Counted from the stretch's first letter, positions 1 to 6,630 are shown. The stretch: 12,615 nucleotides of DNA from Pseudomonadota bacterium (GCA_003242425.1 QGUL01000013.1:1-12615); one strand, 5' to 3'. Numbers and translations: made by a program. The notes: generated by a model not told the origin, from the letters alone.

Positions 1-544
1 AACGGGTGGTCGAACCGCTGTCCGACGCGCCGCCGCGGGGGCTGTCGCTCATGCTGCCGGAGGACGAACCGCCGTACGAACCGCCCGGGGAGGAACCGCC
101 GGAGGAGCCACCGTAGGAGCCCCCGCCCGACATGCCCGGCGAGCTGCCCGAAGGCGTGTCGCTGGACGAGCCGGTCGCACCGGTACGGCCGCTTGCGCCC
201 ATGGAACCGGACTGCTGGATGCCCAGCGCGGAGAGCGTTTGCTGATCGAGCTGGCCGGTGGGGCTCAAGCCTTGTTGCTGCTGGAACTTCTTCAGCGCGG
301 CCTGGGTCTTGGGACCCATCTGGCCGTCCGTCTGCACGTCGTGACCTTGTTGCTTCAGTTGCTGCTGCACTTGACGGATCGTTTGCGAATCGAACTGGCC
401 CTGCGCGCCGGTCGCGCCGGTGCGTCCCTGCATGCCGCTGTGTTCGCTCTGGCCCGAACCGTAACGTTGTTGGTCTCCGGCGGCGATGGCCGCCGTGCCG
501 GCGAGTGCGAGACACACGGCTGCTGCAATGGAAGTCGCTTTCAT
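1..544 (-). CDS. Secreted peptidoglycan-binding-domain protein with Gly/Ser-rich tail (3' end outside window)
   Basis: The frame reads 181 codons from the ATG at 544-542 to the window edge with no stop, so the C-terminus is missing. Residues 1-22 look like a Sec signal peptide (Lys2, then an Ala/Leu-rich core ending AAIAA before Gly-Asp), so export to the periplasm or beyond is inferred. Residues about 55-108 match the three-helix PG_binding_1 pattern: a QQQLKQQG helix, then DGQMGPKTQAALKKFQQ, then a second TGQLDQQTLSALG repeat-like half. The domain is flanked by two short Gly-X-Y runs (residues 37-51 and 116-127), each containing GRTGATG. From about residue 131 the chain is low-complexity Gly/Ser/Tyr/Pro. 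A good Shine-Dalgarno, AGAGGAG, lies at 557-551, which fixes the start. Such domains often anchor proteins to the cell wall, but no catalytic domain is visible here and the function is unknown. Confidence 0.88.
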   Translation of the reverse strand, partial: MKATSIAAAVCLALAGTAAIAAGDQQRYGSGQSEHSGMQGRTGATGAQGQFDSQTIRQVQQQLKQQGHDVQTDGQMGPKTQAALKKFQQQQGLSPTGQLDQQTLSALGIQQSGSMGASGRTGATGSSSDTPSGSSPGMSGGGSYGGSSGGSSPGGSYGGSSSGSMSDSPRGGASDSGSTTR

Positions 545-550
545 GTAGTG

Positions 551-557
551 CTCCTCT
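551..557 (-). promoter_or_regulatory. Ribosome binding site of the secreted protein gene
   Basis: AGAGGAG on the minus strand ends 6 bases before the ATG at 544-542. It is one of the strongest Shine-Dalgarno sequences in the window and supports both the reality and the start of this edge gene. Confidence 0.8.
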
Positions 558-671
558 GATGAGTTTGTAAGACATCGACGGACAGCGCTTCGCGGTGCCA
601 TAGGCAAATCGCGCGTTGCCGCCGTCCTTGCCTTCCATTGCACGCAGGCCGCGTGCCCACACCGGATTTTT

Positions 672-857
672 TTGACGGCCGGCGCTTCCGCTTTGGCTTT
701 GGAACAAGCACGGCAGAAAGCGCAGTGCGAGGAAATCCATCGACGGATCGCATCGATCGACGCACGGGCACGCCGTCCACATTACGCACCTGAAGCCGAG
801 CGTCTGCGCGAACAGCGCAGACAGCTCGCGGATGAGCGCGCCCGGGTGCGCCGTTAG
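672..857 (+). CDS. Small hypothetical basic, helical protein (start uncertain, possibly a remnant)
   Basis: Sixty-one residues from a TTG at 672. The frame is open back to 549 but contains no ATG or GTG start; TTG codons at 693 and 699 are alternatives, and none of the three has a convincing Shine-Dalgarno. The product is very rich in Arg, Glu, Gln and Ala (for example AERLREQRRQLADERARVRR at the C-terminus), predicting an amphipathic helix or coiled coil. Translation upstream of 672 gives a stretch around residues RVAAVLAF that resembles a degraded signal peptide, so this may be the remnant of a small exported protein that lost its start codon. It ends 20 bp before the convergent mutS stop. 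I do not recognise the family with certainty; it could also be a non-coding open frame in G+C-rich DNA. Confidence 0.35.
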   Translation: MTAGASALALEQARQKAQCEEIHRRIASIDARARRPHYAPEAERLREQRRQLADERARVRR

Positions 858-877
858 GCGGGCGTCGGAAGCCGCGC

Positions 878-3436
878 TCAGAGCTGTTTCTTCAACTGGT
901 AGAGGAGATCCAGCGCTTCGCGCGGAGAGAGGTCGTCGGGATTGACCGATTGCAACGCCTCGACCACCGGATGCGTGACGGGCTCGGGTTCGGGCGGCTC
1001 CGGTACGCTGGCGAAGAGATCCGGTTGGCCGTCGCGCGCGAGGCTCTGCCGTTCGAGCTGCTGCAGATGGCGCCGCGCGGCGCGGATGACGGTACCCGGC
1101 ACGCCGGCGAGCGCCGCGACCTGCAAGCCGTAGCTCTGGCTCGCGGGGCCTTCCTCGAGCGTGTGCAGGAACACGATGCGGTCCTTGTGCTCGATCGCGT
1201 CCAGGTGCACGTTGGCCGCCTCGCGGTATTCCTGCGCGAGCTGCGTGAGCTCGAAGTAGTGCGTGGCGAAGAGCGTCAGCGCGCGGTTCTTCTCCAGCAG
1301 ATGCTTCGCAATCGCCCAGGCAAGGGCGAGGCCGTCGAAGGTGGAGGTGCCGCGGCCCACTTCGTCCATCAGCACCAGGCTGCGCTCGGTGGCGTTGTGC
1401 AGGATGTTGGCGCTTTCGGTCATTTCCACCATGAAGGTGGAACGGCCGCCGGCGAGATCGTCGGAAGCGCCGATGCGGGTGAAGATCTGGTCGATCGGGC
1501 CGATGCGCGCCGATTGCGCCGGCACGAAGCTGCCGACGTGCGCAAGCAGCACGATCAGCGCCACCTGACGCATGTAGGTGGACTTGCCGCCCATGTTGGG
1601 GCCGGTGATGAGCAGCAGCCGCCGCGTGGACGACAGGCGCGTGTCGTTGGCGATGAAGTTGTCGATCTGCGCTTCCACCACCGGATGGCGGCCGGCTTCG
1701 ACCTCGATGCAGCCTTCGTCCACCAGCACGGGGCGGTGCCAGGACTTTTCCGCGGCGAGCGAGGCGAAGGCACACAGCACGTCGAGCTCCGCGATGGCGC
1801 GCGCGACCGCCTGGAGCTGCGGCACCGCGGGCGCAAGCTCTTCGAGCAGCGCGTCGTAGAGCTGCTTCTCCAGCGCGAGCGCGCGTTCCTGCGCCGACAG
1901 CGCCTTGTCCTCGAAGGCCTTCAGTTCCGGCGTGATGTAGCGCTCGGCGTTCTTGAGCGTCTGCCGGCGGCGGTAGTCGTCCGGAATCTTGTCGGCGTGA
2001 GCGTTGGTGACTTCGATGTAGAAGCCGTGCACGCGGTTGTATTCGACCTTGAGATTGGGGATGCCGGTGCGCTCGCGTTCGCGCGCTTCCAGCGCGAGCA
2101 GGAATTCGCCGGCGTTGGTCTGCAGCGCGCGCAGCTCGTCCAGCTCGCCGTTGTAGCCGGGCGCGATGACGCCGCCGTCGCGCACCATGACGCTCGGTTC
2201 CTCGGCGATGGCCTGCGCCAGGCGCGCGTGGATGCCGGGCGGCGCGTGCAGGCCCACGCGCAGGGCTTGCAATCTGTCGCTCGAGACCCCATCCAATTGC
2301 GCCGCCACTTCCGGCAGCGCGGCGAGCGTGTCGCGCAGGCTGGAGAGATCGCGCGGCCGCGCCGATTTGAGCGCGATGCGGCCGGCGATGCGCTCGACGT
2401 CGGCGATGCGGCGCAGCAGGGCCTGGATCGCGTCGTGGCGTCCGGCGGGCGGCTCGCCTATCAGTTCGGCCACCGCGTCCAGGCGCGCGTTCAGCGTGCC
2501 GCGGTCGCGCAAGGGATGGTGCAGCCAGTGGCGCAGCAGGCGGCTGCCCATGCCGGTGGCGCAGCGGTCGAGCAGGCTGAAGAGCGTGGGCGCGGGCTGG
2601 CCGCGCAGCGTCTCGGTTAGTTCGAGGTTGCGGCGCGTGGACGGATCGAGCCGTACGTACGCGTCGCTGCGCTCGGGGATGATCGCGACCACGTGCTCCA
2701 GGTCCTGGCCCTGGGTCTTGCGCGCGTAGGCGAGCAGCGCGCCGGCGGCGGCGACGGCCACCGGCAGATCCTCGGCGCCGAAGCCGGCGAGGTCGCGGGT
2801 CTTGAAGTGCTGGACGAGCAGGTTGCGCGCGGCGTCGCGCTCGAAATGCCAGACGGGCAGCCGGGTGAGGGCGACGCGTTCGAGCGCCGGCACGTCGTAA
2901 TCCTCCGGCACCAGCAGCTCGGCCGGGCCGATGCGCTGCAGCTCCGCCAGCCAGGCGTGGCTATTGGTCTGCTGGATGCGCAGGTCGCCGCTGGCGAGGT
3001 TGAGCCAGGCAAGGCCGACGGTGCCGCGGTCTTCGCAGGCCGCCATCAGCAGGTTGGCGGCCTTCTCGTCGAGGAGGGCAGCGTCGGTGAGCGTGCCCGG
3101 CGTGACGATGCGGGTGACGCGCCGCTCCACCGGCCCCTTGGAGGTGGCGGGATCGCCCACCTGTTCGCAAATGGCGACGGATTCGCCGAGCTTCACCAGC
3201 TTGGCGAGGTACTGCTCGACCGAGTGGTAGGGCACGCCCGCCATCTTGATCGGCGCGCCGGCCGAGACGCCGCGCTGGGTGAGCGTGATGTCGAGCAGCC
3301 GCGCGGCTTTCTCCGCGTCCTCGTAGAAGAGCTCGTAGAAATCGCCCATGCGGTAGAACAGCAGCATGTCCGGGTATTGGGCCTTGATGGCCAGGTACTG
3401 CTGCATCATGGGCGTGTGGCTTGTGCTCGACGACAT
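878..3436 (-). CDS. mutS: DNA mismatch repair protein MutS
   Basis: MutS recognises base mismatches and small loops in newly replicated DNA and, with MutL, starts strand-directed repair. The 852-residue length equals the usual full length (E. coli has 853). The mismatch-binding Phe-X-Glu is F33-Y34-E35 within [11 protein letters not shown]. The core and clamp domains are followed by the ATPase domain: Walker [10 protein letters not shown] at residues 612-620, Walker B Asp691-Glu692 followed by GRGTST, and the FATHYFEL segment. A beta-clamp-binding pentapeptide, QPDLF, lies at 804-808, and the C-terminal [16 protein letters not shown] helix matches the tetramerisation region. The start chosen is M1; M10 and M11 are alternatives, and the Shine-Dalgarno is weak for all. 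It is transcribed alone, divergently from ahpC. No defect is visible, so the strain should not be a mutS mutator. Confidence 0.98.
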   Translation of the reverse strand: MSSSTSHTPMMQQYLAIKAQYPDMLLFYRMGDFYELFYEDAEKAARLLDITLTQRGVSAGAPIKMAGVPYHSVEQYLAKLVKLGESVAICEQVGDPATSKGPVERRVTRIVTPGTLTDAALLDEKAANLLMAACEDRGTVGLAWLNLASGDLRIQQTNSHAWLAELQRIGPAELLVPEDYDVPALERVALTRLPVWHFERDAARNLLVQHFKTRDLAGFGAEDLPVAVAAAGALLAYARKTQGQDLEHVVAIIPERSDAYVRLDPSTRRNLELTETLRGQPAPTLFSLLDRCATGMGSRLLRHWLHHPLRDRGTLNARLDAVAELIGEPPAGRHDAIQALLRRIADVERIAGRIALKSARPRDLSSLRDTLAALPEVAAQLDGVSSDRLQALRVGLHAPPGIHARLAQAIAEEPSVMVRDGGVIAPGYNGELDELRALQTNAGEFLLALEARERERTGIPNLKVEYNRVHGFYIEVTNAHADKIPDDYRRRQTLKNAERYITPELKAFEDKALSAQERALALEKQLYDALLEELAPAVPQLQAVARAIAELDVLCAFASLAAEKSWHRPVLVDEGCIEVEAGRHPVVEAQIDNFIANDTRLSSTRRLLLITGPNMGGKSTYMRQVALIVLLAHVGSFVPAQSARIGPIDQIFTRIGASDDLAGGRSTFMVEMTESANILHNATERSLVLMDEVGRGTSTFDGLALAWAIAKHLLEKNRALTLFATHYFELTQLAQEYREAANVHLDAIEHKDRIVFLHTLEEGPASQSYGLQVAALAGVPGTVIRAARRHLQQLERQSLARDGQPDLFASVPEPPEPEPVTHPVVEALQSVNPDDLSPREALDLLYQLKKQL

Positions 3437-3480
3437 GGCTTGTTATGGTGTTGTCACCGCATCACGCGACGCGGTCGGCA

Positions 3481-3486
3481 ATTATC
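3481..3486 (-). promoter_or_regulatory. Possible -10 element for mutS
   Basis: GATAAT on the minus strand (5 of 6 matches to TATAAT) lies 44 bp upstream of the mutS start. No convincing -35 hexamer is seen at 16-18 bp spacing, so this is only a candidate. Confidence 0.3.
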
Positions 3487-3549
3487 TCCGAGAACGGCCG
3501 CGGATTCGCATCCGTTGCGGCGCTCCCGCGTGCCCGAAGGCGCGCTCCG

Positions 3550-3565
3550 TGTAACCTGGGTCACA
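3550..3565. promoter_or_regulatory. CRP/Vfr-like palindromic site
   Basis: TGTAA-CCTGGG-TCACA matches 9 of 10 fixed positions of the CRP-family consensus TGTGA-N6-TCACA (consensus from established knowledge). It sits in the 259-bp mutS/ahpC divergent region, 42 bp upstream of the start of the OxyR-like site. A single 16-bp match may arise by chance; which promoter it would serve is unknown. Confidence 0.35.
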
Positions 3566-3591
3566 AGGTCTTAGGTGAGGTCTATCGGCGG

Positions 3592-3625
3592 AATCGATAA
3601 GTTCGATTGTTTGATCGAAGTCGAT
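3592..3625. promoter_or_regulatory. OxyR-type operator of ahpC
   Basis: Three overlapping perfect dyads are packed into 34 bp: AATCG-N7-CGATT (3592-3608), TTCGAT-N6-ATCGAA (3602-3619) and ATCGA-N2-TCGAT (3614-3625). Their centres are about 10 bp apart, on one helix face. This arrangement of four half-sites at helical spacing, just upstream of and overlapping the -35 of a peroxiredoxin gene, is what is known for the LysR-type activator OxyR binding as a tetramer. The half-site bases (ATCG/CGAT) differ from the E. coli ATAG/CTAT form, so the assignment to OxyR is inferred from architecture and context. Confidence 0.65.
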
Positions 3626-3635
3626 AGCCTATTCT
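3607..3635 (+). promoter_or_regulatory. ahpC promoter
   Basis: TTGTTT (3607-3612) and TATTCT (3630-3635) are spaced by 17 bp and precede ahpC by 60 bp. The -35 is poor and is buried in the OxyR-like operator, as expected for an activator-dependent promoter. Transcription would start near 3642, leaving a leader of about 54 nt. Confidence 0.5.
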
Positions 3636-3642
3636 TCACCCT

Positions 3643-3670
3643 GTTTTTTCGCGGCGCGTTGCCGCAAAAC
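3643..3670 (+). other. Hairpin in the ahpC leader
   Basis: GTTTT...GCGGC (3643-3647, 3651-3655) pairs with GCCGC-AAAAC (3661-3670), leaving a 3-nt bulge and a GCGTT loop. It ends 9 nt before the ahpC Shine-Dalgarno AAGGAAG (3680-3686). It may stabilise the 5' end of the mRNA; no known riboswitch is recognised. Confidence 0.35.
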
Positions 3671-3695
3671 TCAACCACCAAGGAAGTAGCTACTG

Positions 3696-4244
3696 ATGAA
3701 AACCGTAGGTGACAAGCTCGAACCGTTCAAAGTCGTAGGCGTCAAGCCCGGCTTCAACAACCACGAGGAAAACGGCCAGTCGGCCTTCGAAGAGATCACC
3801 GAGAAGTCGTTCCCGGGGAAGTGGAAAGTCATCTACTTCTATCCGAAGGACTTCACTTTCGTGTGCCCGACCGAGATCGTCGGTTTCGCCAAGCTGAACG
3901 CCCAGTTCGAAGAGCGCGATGCCGTGCTGCTGGGCGGCTCGACCGACAACGAGTTCTGCAAACTCGGCTGGCGCCGTGAGCATCCCGATCTGAAGGGGCT
4001 CAACCACTGGCAGTTCGCCGACACGACCGGTTCGCTGATCGACCAGCTCGGCGTGCGCGAGAAGGAAGCGGGCGTCGCGCTGCGCGCCACCTTCATCGTG
4101 GACCCGGACAACGTCATCCAGCACGTGTCGGTCAACAACCTCAACGTCGGCCGCAGCCCCGACGAGATCCTGCGGATCCTCGACGGTCTGCAGACCGACG
4201 AACTGTGCCCCTGCAACCGCGCGGTGGGCGGACAAACCCTCTGA
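3696..4244 (+). CDS. ahpC: Alkyl hydroperoxide reductase subunit C (2-Cys peroxiredoxin)
   Basis: AhpC reduces hydrogen peroxide, organic hydroperoxides and peroxynitrite in the cytoplasm. The 182-residue protein has the thioredoxin-fold AhpC/TSA domain with the peroxidatic cysteine C57 in FTFVCPTE, Pro50 and Thr54 in the active-site loop, and the partner region GVALRATFIVD. The C-terminus carries two further cysteines, C171 and C173, in LCPCN, plus C88 in NEFCKLGW. This C-X-C end is like the mycobacterial AhpC (C61, C174, C176), which is reduced by AhpD, rather than the enterobacterial AhpC reduced by the flavoprotein AhpF. The gene next door is ahpD, which fits. Start is set by AAGGAAG, 9 nt upstream. 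Expression is probably OxyR-activated from the promoter described above. Confidence 0.96.
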   Translation: MKTVGDKLEPFKVVGVKPGFNNHEENGQSAFEEITEKSFPGKWKVIYFYPKDFTFVCPTEIVGFAKLNAQFEERDAVLLGGSTDNEFCKLGWRREHPDLKGLNHWQFADTTGSLIDQLGVREKEAGVALRATFIVDPDNVIQHVSVNNLNVGRSPDEILRILDGLQTDELCPCNRAVGGQTL

Positions 4245-4266
4245 TCGAGCCGCACGGCGCGTCGCA

Positions 4267-4282
4267 CAACGGCGCGCCGTTG
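4267..4282. repeat. Perfect 16-bp palindrome in the ahpC-ahpD gap
   Basis: CAACGGCGCGCCGTTG reads identically on both strands. It lies 23 bp after the ahpC stop and 6 bp before the intrinsic terminator. As RNA it could form a small hairpin, perhaps protecting the ahpC 3' end; as DNA it could bind a dimeric protein. No known site is recognised. Confidence 0.5.
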
Positions 4283-4288
4283 CTTCCG

Positions 4289-4316
4289 AATCCGCGGCGA
4301 TCCCGCGGATTTTTTT
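4289..4316 (+). terminator. Intrinsic terminator after ahpC
   Basis: AATCCGCGG (4289-4297) pairs perfectly with CCGCGGATT (4303-4311) around a 5-nt loop, CGATC, and the stem runs into an uninterrupted T tract (4310-4316). It ends 19 bp before the ahpD ATG. It should end most ahpC transcripts, leaving ahpD to read-through or to an unseen promoter. Confidence 0.85.
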
Positions 4317-4335
4317 GTCACTGTAGGACGGGGTT

Positions 4336-4857
4336 ATGGAATTTCTGAATACCATCAAGGCACGCATTCCCGATTACGCCAAGGACGTGCGTCTCAACCT
4401 GGACGGCACGATCGCGCGCTCCAGCCTGGACAAGGCCGATGCCGTGGGCGCGGCGCTGGCCGCCGCCTATGCGACCGGCTGCAAGTTCCTGGTCGACACC
4501 ATCCGCAACTCCGGCGAGCTGTCGGAGACCGACGTCAACGCCGCGCTGACGGCGGCCGGCCTGATGGGTATGAACAACGTCTGGTACCCCTACGTCGAGA
4601 TGGCCGGCGACGACGAGCTCGCGAAGCAGCGCGCCGAGCTGCGCATGAACGCCTACGCCACCCACGGCGGCGTGGACAAGAAACGCTTCGAACTCTTCGC
4701 GCTGGCGGCGAGCATCGTCGGCAAGTGCCACTTCTGCGTGGGCTCGCACTACAAGCTGCTCAAGGAAGCCGGCATGACCGTGCAGCAACTGCGCGACGTC
4801 GGCCGGATCGCTGCGGTGATCGCCGCCGCGGCGAACGTGCTGAAAGTGGAGGGCTGA
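4336..4857 (+). CDS. ahpD: AhpD-family alkylhydroperoxidase (carboxymuconolactone decarboxylase fold)
   Basis: AhpD is known in mycobacteria as a disulfide reductase that recharges AhpC using lipoyl groups of dihydrolipoamide acyltransferase, and has weak peroxidase activity itself. The 173-residue protein is all-helical in pattern and carries the family motif Glu119...Cys131-His-Phe-Cys134...His138. These line up with E118, C130, C133 and H137 of the M. tuberculosis protein; the extra histidine between the cysteines (H132 in that protein) aligns with Phe133 here, with a histidine one place earlier. Length equals the family norm (about 175). The start has AGGA (4325-4328) 7 nt upstream. Being 91 bp behind ahpC supports the partnership, although a terminator lies between. 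The name is based on motif and context. Confidence 0.93.
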   Translation: MEFLNTIKARIPDYAKDVRLNLDGTIARSSLDKADAVGAALAAAYATGCKFLVDTIRNSGELSETDVNAALTAAGLMGMNNVWYPYVEMAGDDELAKQRAELRMNAYATHGGVDKKRFELFALAASIVGKCHFCVGSHYKLLKEAGMTVQQLRDVGRIAAVIAAAANVLKVEG

Positions 4858-4877
4858 AGCCCGCGAAGCGTGAAGCG

Positions 4878-4920
4878 TCCGCATAGGCGCCGCGGCCCGG
4901 CCGGGCGGCGCGTATGCGGA
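4878..4920. terminator. Long hairpin between convergent ahpD and suhB, probable bidirectional terminator
   Basis: TCCGCATA (4878-4885) pairs with TATGCGGA (4913-4920). After one G-G mismatch, seven further pairs (4887-4893 with 4905-4911) close the stem, leaving an 11-nt G+C-rich loop. No T tract follows directly on either side, so it may act as a transcript-end stabiliser or a weak or Rho-assisted terminator rather than a classic intrinsic one. Confidence 0.6.
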
Positions 4921-4941
4921 TCGCAGCGCGGCCGGTGCGTT

Positions 4942-5757
4942 TTACGCCGACTGCTCCGGCTCCCGCGCGCGCCGCTGCTGCTGCACCACCTGCAGGAGCT
5001 GCGCGAACACTTTAGGCGTTCCGCACACGACTTCGCCGCGCTCGAGGAATTCCGCCTCGCCGTCGAAGTCGCTGATCAGGCCGCCGGCTTCGAGCACGAG
5101 CAGGCTGCCGGCCGCCATGTCCCAGGGCGCAAGGCCCTTTTCCCAGAAGCCGTCCAGCCGCCCGCAGGCGACGTAGGCGAGGTCGAGCGCCGCCGCGCCC
5201 GCGCGCCGGATGCCGGCCGATTCGAAGGTCACGCGCTTGAAGATGCGCAGGTACTCGTCGATGCCGCCGGCCTCGCGGTAGGGGAAGCCGGTGCCAATGA
5301 GGCTTTCCTTGAGGTGCGCGCGCTTGGAGACGCGGATGCGCTGGTCGTTGAGATAGGCGCCGCGTCCGCGCGAGGCGACGAAGAGCTCGTTGCGCGTGGG
5401 ATCGAAGATCACCGCCTGGGTGACCACGCCCTTGTGGCGCAGCGCGATCGACACCGCGTACTGCGGAAAGCCGTGGATGAAGTTGGTGGTGCCGTCGAGC
5501 GGATCGATGATCCACTCGTATTCGGACTGGCCGGACGCGCCCGACTCCTCTGCTAAGATCGCGTGATCGGGGTAGGCCGTACGCAGGACCTCGATCACCG
5601 CTTCTTCCGCCGCCTTGTCCACTTCCGTCACGAAATCGTTGCGCCGCTTGGCGGTCACGGTGAAGGCGCCCGGATCGCGTGAGGCGCGGCTGATGACGGC
5701 GCCGGCGCGACGGGCCGCCTTGATCGCCGTGTTGAGCATGGGATGGAGCGCGTGCAT
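4942..5757 (-). CDS. suhB: Inositol-1-monophosphatase family protein SuhB
   Basis: SuhB belongs to the Mg-dependent inositol monophosphatase family; in E. coli it also assists rRNA transcription complexes and ribosome maturation. The 271-residue protein has all family motifs: NDFVTEVD near 40-47, metal ligands Glu70 (LAEESG), Asp85 and Asp88 ([10 protein letters not shown]), and WDMAAG with Asp213 followed by LEAGG. Similarity to the E. coli sequence is evident throughout, including the HPMLN N-terminus and ALDLAYVA. It is slightly longer than the E. coli protein (267), mainly by a Gln/Arg/Glu-rich tail. M1 (5757) or M7 (5739) could be the start; neither has a clear Shine-Dalgarno. It is divergent from trmJ across 81 bp, the same arrangement as in E. 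coli. Confidence 0.95.
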   Translation of the reverse strand: MHALHPMLNTAIKAARRAGAVISRASRDPGAFTVTAKRRNDFVTEVDKAAEEAVIEVLRTAYPDHAILAEESGASGQSEYEWIIDPLDGTTNFIHGFPQYAVSIALRHKGVVTQAVIFDPTRNELFVASRGRGAYLNDQRIRVSKRAHLKESLIGTGFPYREAGGIDEYLRIFKRVTFESAGIRRAGAAALDLAYVACGRLDGFWEKGLAPWDMAAGSLLVLEAGGLISDFDGEAEFLERGEVVCGTPKVFAQLLQVVQQQRRAREPEQSA

Positions 5758-5788
5758 GGAATCGATGGGTGCTGCGGCAAAAACCGTG

Positions 5789-5794
5789 ATTTTA
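5789..5794 (-). promoter_or_regulatory. Candidate -10 element for suhB
   Basis: TAAAAT on the minus strand (within GTTAAAATC) matches TATAAT in 5 of 6 positions and lies 31 bp upstream of the suhB ATG. No good -35 is seen. A similar GTTAAAATCG occurs in front of hscB on the other strand. Confidence 0.4.
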
Positions 5795-5838
5795 ACTTGC
5801 CGGGCGTGTCCCGGTCTTGGCTACGGGAGGAATGGGCG

Positions 5839-6573
5839 ATGAGCCCGGCGCTCGAACGCGTGCGCATCGTGATGTCGCACACCACGCACCCGGGCAACAT
5901 CGGGGCCGCCGCGCGCGCGATGAAGACCATGGGGCTCGAAAGGCTCTGGCTGGTCAATCCCAGACGTTTCCCCGATCCGCAGGCCGAGGCGATGGCGAGC
6001 GGCGCCACCGACGTGCTGGCGCGGGCACGGGTGTGCGCGTCGCTGGACGAGGCGCTCACGGGCACCCGCTTCGCGGTGGCGCTGACCGCGCGGCGCCGGG
6101 ATCTCTCGCACCCCGTCATGGACGTGCGCGAGGCGGCGCGCATGCTGATCGCCGAAGCGGAGCAGGGCGATGTCGCGCTCGTGTTCGGCACCGAGATGTG
6201 GGGGCTGCCGAAGGAGGGGGTAATGAGGGCCCAGCGCGGGGCGCAATTCCCCGCCAATCCCGCCTATTCCTCGCTCAACGTCGCGGCGGCGGTGCAGGTG
6301 TGCGCCTACGAGCTGCGCATGGCGGCGTTCGGCGCGCCGGCCTACGACAACGAGCGCTTCGAGGCGGCCGCGTACGAGGACGTGGAAGCCTTCTACGCCC
6401 ACCTGGAGCGCAGTCTCGTGGCGAGCGGTTTCCTCGATCCGGCCCATCCCAAGCGGCTGATGGAGCGGCTGCGGCGGCTGTTCGCCCGGGCGCGGCTGGA
6501 GAAGGAGGAGGTCAATATCCTGCGCGGCATCCTGGCTGCGTGGGAGCAGCCGAACCCTCGCAAGAAAAGTTGA
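5839..6573 (+). CDS. trmJ: tRNA (cytidine/uridine-2'-O)-methyltransferase TrmJ
   Basis: TrmJ transfers a methyl group from S-adenosylmethionine to the 2'-OH of nucleotide 32 in the tRNA anticodon loop. The 244-residue protein has the SPOUT knot motifs: GNIGAAARAMKTMG (19-32, with the catalytic Arg26), LVFGTEMWGL (114-123) and NPAYSSLNVAAAVQV (140-154). A C-terminal helical extension ending LRRLFARARLEKEEVNILRGIL is typical of TrmJ. The start at 5839 is preferred because GGGAGGA (5825-5831) lies 7 nt upstream and the N-terminus then matches the family; the frame is open further up to 5743, into suhB. The second motif lacks the Arg of the usual FGRE, and the following segment is divergent. The stop codon lies inside the cysE promoter. 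Confidence 0.95.
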   Translation: MSPALERVRIVMSHTTHPGNIGAAARAMKTMGLERLWLVNPRRFPDPQAEAMASGATDVLARARVCASLDEALTGTRFAVALTARRRDLSHPVMDVREAARMLIAEAEQGDVALVFGTEMWGLPKEGVMRAQRGAQFPANPAYSSLNVAAAVQVCAYELRMAAFGAPAYDNERFEAAAYEDVEAFYAHLERSLVASGFLDPAHPKRLMERLRRLFARARLEKEEVNILRGILAAWEQPNPRKKS

Positions 6574-6598
6574 TCGAAAAACTAGGGTTTAAGATAAT
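6566..6598 (+). promoter_or_regulatory. cysE promoter with IscR-like operator
   Basis: TTGATC (6570-6575) and GATAAT (6593-6598) form a sigma-70-type promoter with 17-bp spacing, beginning inside the last codon of trmJ. The 25 bp at 6566-6590 agree with about 18 of 25 positions of the E. coli type 1 IscR site as I remember it (ATA-S-YY-GACT-R-WWW-Y-AGTC-RR-S-TAT) and are identical in 18 of 25 positions to the corresponding element before iscR. The position over the -35 would suit repression. IscR binding is inferred. Confidence 0.6.
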
Positions 6599-6630
6599 AC
6601 CCGCCCTTTATTTCAGGTCAGCGGCTCATC

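Noticed and set aside
193..570. Two open frames on the plus strand (193-570 and 239-559).
   Set aside because: Both are opposite the secreted protein, which has a signal peptide, a domain and a strong ribosome binding site.
660..675. A run of seven T residues as an intrinsic terminator.
   Set aside because: No stable stem lies directly upstream on the plus strand, and no gene on that strand ends before it.
541..789. An 82-codon open frame on the minus strand overlapping the start of the secreted protein gene and the small plus-strand ORF.
   Set aside because: No recognisable pattern and Arg-rich shadow-like composition; the promoter and leader of the secreted protein gene must lie here.
950..2620. 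A 556-codon open frame on the plus strand inside mutS.
   Set aside because: Antisense to the intact mutS frame, with skewed composition and no recognisable motif.
5743..5838. An upstream start for trmJ at 5743, adding 32 residues.
   Set aside because: It overlaps the suhB start region, the added residues do not resemble the family, and the ATG at 5839 has a strong Shine-Dalgarno.
6187..6233. A pair of compensating frameshifts in trmJ motif 2.
   Set aside because: Reading the neighbouring frames gives a stop in one and no better match in the other, and the number of residues between motifs is already that of E. coli TrmJ.
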